Source of the DNA: Chrysoporthe austroafricana
Lineage: Eukaryota; Ascomycota; Sordariomycetes; Diaporthales; Cryphonectriaceae
Direction of reading: 5' to 3'
DNA length: 64,000 nucleotides
Assembly (NCBI GenBank): GCA_001051155.2
Contig: JYIP02000001.1
Span: forward strand, 4,402,001-4,466,000
The notes under the pieces are model-generated. The model was given only the letters and a program-made list of their open reading frames with translations. It was not told the origin of the DNA and did not search any database. This document shows, one piece after another, positions 57,150-64,000 of this stretch (its first letter is position 1; each line of letters starts with the position of its first letter). The position numbers and the translations under genes are program-made.

Positions 57150-60100
57150 AACAAAATGAATTTACTAGCAATTTACAAAATAATAGCCTTTTGCATTTGC
57201 CAAAAATTTATTTGCCTTACTTAGCAATCGCTCTTACCCTAATGCGCGCTTATTGTATCGCAAATTCTTTCGATTTTTTGGAATAAATAAACTAGCTTAT
57301 TCCAATATATTTTCTATTCGTAAGTTGCGTTTTGGCTTATTTCGTTTTCATAAAGCAATTATAACGATATCTTCCGGTTTAAGGATTTCCTTTATTAATA
57401 GCCGCTTTCGCTTTGCTCTTTCTTGCAATTCGGCTATAGTTTTGCATTTCCGTTCGAAATTACGTATTATTTCGTCTGCATTCAAAGCATTATAAAGCAT
57501 TTATATATTATAATAGCTAAAATAGTTCATTTATTTTACTAAATATTCAATTCTGCGCGGATTATATTTATATTTTTGCTTATAGCAGCTAATTATCCTT
57601 TCCAGCTCGTAATATCGGTAATCTTTTAAGTATTTCTCGATATTCGGATTTTCTAATATATTTATTGGGTTTTAATATATAAGATTATATCTATAAGAAT
57701 CCATTTTAGGAAGATTTGCAAGCGTTAATTATATTACCGAAATTATTGAATAGATATTTATATAGGAAGCTAATTTCAATTTATATATTAAATTTCTTAT
57801 TTTTCGAATAATCTAGAAAAGTTTTATCTTCTATTATAAAAATTTTAGAGATAAATTACTTAGCAATAAGTATCCGTAGCCCAAACGAATATATACCCAA
57901 TTATTTAATTCGAAAATTATTTGGCAATAATACTTATTATATTGCAATTTAGCTATTATTTGCATTTTAGCAATAAAAAATTAAGCTTTTTCCTAGAAAA
58001 TTTCTTTTGCTAAAAATATTATATCTTTTATTTATTAACTCGATAATAAGTTAAATTCGAATAGTATTTAGCTAGCTAAATATTTTATAGCTCGATTATA
58101 TATATTATTCAAATTGAATTATAATGCCAGTATTATTTCGGTCCATTCTGTATTAAAGTAAGCAGTTATAAAATACCGAATTGCTATTTTAATTATTCAG
58201 TTCTTTATTTTAGATTGCTTATCCGTTTGCGGATATAAAGCAGTAAAGTAGGCAAGTTTCGTTCTGATAGCTTCTTATAAATATTTCCAGAATTCCGATA
58301 GGAATTTCGAATTTCTATTTAAAATAATTTTCTTAAATATTTTTCAGCTAATAATATAAAGTATCCGTAAGATAAAGGTTGCCCAGTTTGCTATAATATA
58401 TATTGCATTATTTAGTATAATAATTATAGCTTTGGAATATTTATCCGTAATTATAAAAAATATATTTAGAAATAGTATTTTAGCCAAAGCTTATATAATA
58501 TTTGTAAATAATATTATTAATAGTCTTATAATAAAGTTTATAATAATAATATAAAATAAGATTAATAGAGATAATATAAGCTGCATTTCCTTTAAGAATT
58601 GCTATAAGTCGTTTTTATTCTTATTATAAGCTTGATATATTAATATATAATTGCGTATTTTAGCATAACAATATTTAATAACGAATCGATCCGTTAAATC
58701 GTATTATATGCGGTTTATACTGAAATAGTATTTTCTATTATAAGTTTCCTTAATAAAATTCAATATTATTTCATTCGGAATGTATAATCGTTATTTCCTG
58801 TAATAATCTTTAAGAAATAATAAGCTATTATAATTTAATATGAAAAGTAATTGGGTAATTTTATTTGAATTTTTTAATTATTCGATTATTTTGGATTATA
58901 AGGAATATTTTTCGTATCTTTTTTTGATATGCCCTTTCATTTCGCTATTTATAAATATTTTACTGAAAACTTAAATAAATTCGTTTTCCTATATCTTATT
59001 TAGAATGCTTTTATTATTAATAAGTTTCTGGGTAAATGGCAATCTTGATATAGCATTTGCGAAAATATTCAACTTTCCTAATATATAATATGCTTTTAGA
59101 TCGAATTGGCTTAAATATTCCGAAATAAGAATTAGCTGCATATTTGCTTTAATTTTATTTATTATATTTATAAATAACGAATAGATAATATTAACCGTTA
59201 TTGCATAATCGGTAAAAATATAAATTAGCTTAATTTAATTCGATTTTATTATTATTTTTAGCTTTCGTATTAGCTATACTAAATAGGCTATTTTTAGCTT
59301 TATAAGCTAATATTTTCATTTTATTTTATTAATTATTTTGTTTAAATAAAAGATTAATTATATAGCTATATTTGCTATTAGCAATATTCCGTTTTATATA
59401 TAATCGTTTGCTAATTGGAAAATAATGCTTAAAAATCTTATTTTTTTAAATATATTTAATTAAATAAAAAGAAATTTATTTAGGATATAATAAAATAAAG
59501 CATTTTTAGCTTTTAAAGCTATTTTGAAATTATAAAAACTATTAATTTTATTTAATATTAAATCGAAAATGGCTTACGTAATATAATTTCGCTATTCTAT
59601 ACCTGAAAGTAAATAATTCGATTAGCGAGCTTTATTTAATATCCTAGTTTTCCTTTTCTGAAATAAATTGATTTTATAATTATATTTAAGAATTAAATAG
59701 CGTAAGTATTCTGTAAATCCAATAAACTTTTCCAGTTGCTAGAATATTTTAAGGAATTCCAGATTGCGAATGGCTTATATCCGGTATTCCGTATTGGAAA
59801 TTCCGAATCCGTCCATTTTGAATCCTAAAATCTAGATTAAAAGATATTCAAGAAATAATTTGAGTTTAATTAATAAAATATTTTTGCGTAAAAATAGCAA
59901 GAAAATAGTTTATAAATATTATAAGTAGTTTTATTCTATAATTGAATAAATAATAATATTATTTATAAAAACGGAAGCAAATTTATAATATAATTGTAAG
60001 AATTAATTTATAAAATGCTAGATATAAAATAATAAATTTCGAAATTTTATAAATAAAACTTTTATTCTTTCTTAATTACAATAATTAATAATAATAAATC

Positions 60101-62030
60101 GGTTTTTATAATCTGAATATATTAGGAATTAATAGAAAAATTGTTATACATTTACTATTATAATATATATTTTTTTTCTTAGCTATTTAATAATTTCTTA
60201 TTATAATAATAAGGAATAAATATCGGGGATTGAGATTTTATTTAAAGCGCGTAAATCGATTATTATATATCTTTTTTTCTAGCTATTTATATTCTTTCAA
60301 ATTATAAAAATTAATAAATCGAATAGTATTATATTTATAATTTATTCAATTCGATTTTATTAATATAATTTATCCAAAATTTCGTTAATTACTTTCTAGT
60401 TTTCTTTATTTAAATAATATAGCTTTTATTCTATTTTCTAATTTTGCTATTTTTCGATTAAATTAACTTTTATTTATTAATCGATTAGCATATTAATAGG
60501 ATTTATATTTTTAAAAATTCTAATATATATTTATATTAATTCTATAATTTTATAAAGAAATTTTAATAAATGCTTGCAAATATATATACCGAAATCAATT
60601 TCTAATTTCTTAATAGCTTTATCTTTCCGGATTCTTAATTTATTATTATTTTCGAAATAATCTCTTATTTCGAAAGTTTCTATATCCAGAAATCGGTATT
60701 CTTCTAGCTATTTTCCAGTAATTTCCGCAATTTATTAGAAAATATGCTTAATAAATAATAATTAATCTGAATTCAGCTTTCCTGAAAGCTATAACCCGTC
60801 CTTAATTCGTTAAAAGAGGTATTATTGCGCGATATAATAATAATTATCGTAATTCGCTAACGGAATTATATAATCTGTTTAGAATAATTCGATTATCTTT
60901 AAAAATTGGTTTTTCTAAATCCTTAAAAGGGTCGCTATTTAGTTTATTACTAAAATTTCCTTAATTTAATAGCCTATTAAGTAATTTATTTATTCTTTTT
61001 ATTTCGGCTTGAATAAAAAAGTTACGTTTTTAAAATTTGCTTAATATTAATAAGAACTAGCTTATAAGATTTAAGCAGTATTATTATAATAATTGCGGCT
61101 TTTACTTGCTAAAATTATATTAGCATTCGGGCAAATACTTTTACTTTCGCTATAGCATTATCAAAATAACCAAATTGTATAAACGATTCTGAATTCAGAA
61201 TATTCAATTCGTAAAGAATATTATATTCTTATTTTAATAAGATATTTGCTTCTAATCGATCCAATATTCAAGCTTTTATTCGGGTATGAAATATAAATAA
61301 ATAGCCGTATTTATTGCTTTAGAAATACAAATCGAATTTAGCCTAGCTTTTTGCTAGTAATTAGCTTACGCTTTTAAGCTTAGCTTTTATATTCTAATTT
61401 ATTTTCGCTTTAAAGAATTGCATTAGCAATTCTTTAGCAATAGCATAACGATTAGCGCTTATATTAATATAGACCTTTATATCTAGCTTATTCGGATATA
61501 TTCTGGCTATAGCTCTTATATACGTATAGCTGCTGCTTTAATAAAGCTTAATTATAAATATAGGAATATTATATTTTAAGATTTCTCCTTTTTATATATC
61601 GATTTTAAGAAAATTCTATAATTAATTGGATAGTTATATAAGGTATTTAATATAAAATATGCTTTCGTTTATCGATAGTTTTGCCTTTTCGGCTCGAAAA
61701 ATCTAGATATTATTTTCGATTATTACGTTTTCCTTATTAGCTTATTTTTCCAATTCGTTTTCTTGCTTTTATAGGTTTTCGCTATTTTCGGTTTCTTTAT
61801 TATATTTATCGCTATCCGCTATAAATAGATCGTTATTTACGGGGAAATAGCCTTTTCGAGCCAACTTATCCTTTTTATTTGAATTATATTACAATTTTCC
61901 GTTATCGATATTAAAATTTGCTAGGATTAATTGGATAAAACGTCTTTTAATATCTTTTTGTACGAATCGATAGTAAAAGCGCGGTTGGAAATTTCGGTTT
62001 TTTGAAATTGAACTTTTGCTATTATTTATA
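57150..62030 (-). pseudogene. Element B pol relic, unit 2
   Basis: The same layout as in unit 1. The reverse transcriptase catalytic loop is at about 59,945-59,975, the integrase core at about 58,185-58,345 and the chromodomain at about 57,460-57,670. Stops again are TAA/TAG. The two pol copies carry different sets of transitions, so they were mutated at least partly independently. Confidence 0.83.
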
Positions 62031-62035
62031 ATATT

Positions 62036-64000
62036 AATTAATATCTTCCTAGCCGTATCAGAGACGTTTTGTTATCTGGCTATCCGTTCCCGTAATTAAT
62101 TCCGAATATCTATTAGCTTTCGTTATTATTCTAATAAAAGCTTTCGAAATTCGTATTCCGAGATATATTTAATGCTTTTAAATAGATTTGGTTAATTAAA
62201 TATCTTTATCGGGCAGAATAAATATTTAAGTCTTTAAAGCTTGAATTTTTTAAAGCATTCTAAGAATATATTAGCTAAGAAATAAATATTAATATTAGGA
62301 AGATTAGCAGCCGATTGCGTAATTTTCTATACCGGTTATACAGGTTTACGAGATAATTTTATTACGCAATCTAATTCGAAAATATGCTATATTTCTTATT
62401 TCGCTTTAAAACGTTTTTCGAAATTTTTTGCATTTTCATTTCGATTAAGTCTATTGAAATATTTAGCTATTAATTCTTTATCGATCCGATTTTAGATATT
62501 TCTGGCCAAATACGAATTTAAATATTCGGCTAGCTTAATAAATCGATAGATATAATAAATAAATTCTAGAATATTGCAGTTATTTTATACGTTTTTCCTG
62601 AAATATTATTAAGCATTTAGCAAATCTTTTATAATTTTCCGCAATATAAAAAAATCTCTTCTTAACTATTTCTTCTATTAATTCCAATTATGCTTATGCA
62701 AAATAAAATCTTTACGTTTTTGGGAAAATAATATAAAATAAAACTAAGTATATATTATCTTAATTAAGCAAGCGGGTAAATAAAAGCTAAGATATTTAGC
62801 GCGTTTTGCATTTCTAGCTATATATATTTCATACCGGTTTATAAAGGCTTAAGAGTTTTTCTAAATAATAATTTTGCTATTTATAATAAATATAATTATT
62901 AAATTAATATAATTATTTTAATTTTTATAAAGTCGGAATTGCTTTATAATTATATTTTTGAATTTCTTATTAATACTAACGGGCAATATTATAGATTTAA
63001 GTAAATTAAGTCGATAAATTCGAGAATTTTTGGGTTATTTATAGCCGAATAATAAATTTCGAAAATTATTGCTTTTATTATTACTGGAATCTAATAAATC
63101 CGGTAATTTATCTGGCTTATTAACCAGTTTTTCTTGGAAATTAGGATTAATTTCAATATCCGGTTCAGGACCCGAAAATAGTTTTTAGTCTGGTTAACCT
63201 TTTATTCCTAATATAAATATTTGCCGGATATATTCCTTAGCATTAAGAAATACTAGTCTGATAAAGCGATATCCGTTATTAATATAATATTTTGCGGCTG
63301 AAATGGGAAAAGGTTCTTTAATAAGTTCCGATTAAAGCGCTTATATATTAAAAGCTTATTGCAATCGGAATATTTTCTTGAACTTAATACGTATTGCCTT
63401 TTCCGAAATAAAGCTATTTTGGTAGATTATTTTCATTTCGGGTTGTTGCAAAAACTAGTCTAATAGGCTAATAATTAAAAAAGGAAAAGTCGGATATTTC
63501 TGAAAGATAATAATATAATTATCCGATCTTTCTTTATTTAATCTTTCTTTTTTATAATCTTTTTCCTTAAAAAGCTATAAATAATCCGATAAACCCAATT
63601 AAGGCATTAATATGCTTTTTGTTATAAAGTTTATAAAGTTAGCCGGAATAACTATAATAGAATTTTATTTGGAAATATTTCGATTCTAAGCTCTTATTAG
63701 GAAAGAAGAAATACGCTTATTTTTTAAAATTTATTATTTTCTTTTATTTTTATTTATTTTTCTTATTATAGCTAAAGAATTCCCGGATTTATTAGTAAAT
63801 CTAGGATTTAGATTTTCGGTCGAATATCGTAATAAATAAATATATTTAATTCCGCTATTAGTATTAATATATTCAAGTATATAATACTTTCGATTTTCGA
63901 TAAATTATTGCTAAGCCAATTTTTCTAATAGATTTTCCGGGTTATTAAGTCGAAAAGTATTCTCGCTTTCGTTTATTTCTATAAGCATTTATTATCGTTC
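62036..64000 (-). pseudogene. Element B 5' ORF relic (gag position) and pol junction, unit 2
   Basis: This has no counterpart in unit 1. Its outer part (63,520-64,000) is the inverted match of 44,002-44,490. It is expected to carry gag and the start of pol. Broken by many stops, with no recognisable gag motif. Confidence 0.5.

Larger units (their letters stand above)
41806..64000. repeat. AT-rich, RIP-mutated retroelement block
   Basis: From about 41,880 the DNA turns abruptly AT-rich with TpA everywhere. CpA and TpG are scarce while CpG and GpC remain, the signature of C-to-T change at CpA on both strands. No intact gene is present: frames are broken by TAA/TAG, and TGA is rare. Repeated segments differ nearly only by transitions. 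The block contains two chromovirus families (A and B), described separately. It continues past the right edge. Confidence 0.93.
54216..64000 (-). mobile_element. Element B, unit 2 (5' ORF, pol and 3' LTR; 5' LTR beyond the window)
   Basis: The second, longer copy. From 62,036 down to 54,216 it matches unit 1 along its whole length. Above 62,036 it continues into the 5' ORF region absent from unit 1. The match of position 64,000 to 44,002 in the inverted fragment places its missing 5' LTR start near 64,870, so the whole element would be about 10.6 kb. Confidence 0.8.

Overview
The window is nuclear DNA of a filamentous ascomycete (Pezizomycotina, most likely Sordariomycetes). The evidence is short introns with GT...AG ends and CTAAC-type branch points, a Zn2Cys6 activator, a velvet-family regulator, and a right-hand third converted to AT-rich sequence in the manner of repeat-induced point mutation (RIP). 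I cannot name the species.

Layout: 1-11.3 kb holds three genes. They are the 3' end of an unrecognised + strand gene, a long disordered Ser/Pro-rich protein (-), and an AlcR-type Zn2Cys6 transcription factor (-) whose metal-binding cluster is split by an intron carrying a microsatellite. From 11.35 to 30.96 kb there is about 19.6 kb of normal-composition DNA in which I can support no gene. It lies between the divergent starts of the transcription factor and of a VosA-like velvet regulator (+, 30,960-32,369). The last part of it looks like a spliced 5' leader of the velvet gene.

33.6-41.5 kb is a compact block of five genes: an alpha/beta-hydrolase (GDXG/HSL type, with a one-base frameshift just before its nucleophile), a metallo-beta-lactamase-fold lactonase-like enzyme with all seven metal ligands, a trans-aconitate-methyltransferase-like SAM enzyme, a four-helix MARVEL-like membrane protein, and a paraoxonase-like lactonase/arylesterase with its calcium ligands and His dyad intact. 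Two unrelated lactonase folds, an esterase and a carboxyl/O-methyltransferase side by side suggest ester or lactone breakdown. That pathway is an inference from neighbourhood only.

41.8-64.0 kb is an AT-rich, CpA/TpG-poor block made entirely of dead retroelements. I recognise two different Ty3/gypsy chromoviruses on the - strand. Element A has LTR-like repeats of about 620 bp in four copies, plus an integrase C-terminus and chromodomain relic. Element B has 192-bp LTRs and relics of reverse transcriptase, integrase and chromodomain. B's pol-LTR segment is present twice, head to tail, as units of about 7.82 kb that differ almost only by transitions. A truncated inverted copy of B's 5' end lies at 43.1-44.5 kb. 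The 5' LTR of the right-hand B copy is predicted about 870 bp beyond the window. The euchromatin/AT-block boundary is only about 330 bp from the start codon of the paraoxonase-like gene.
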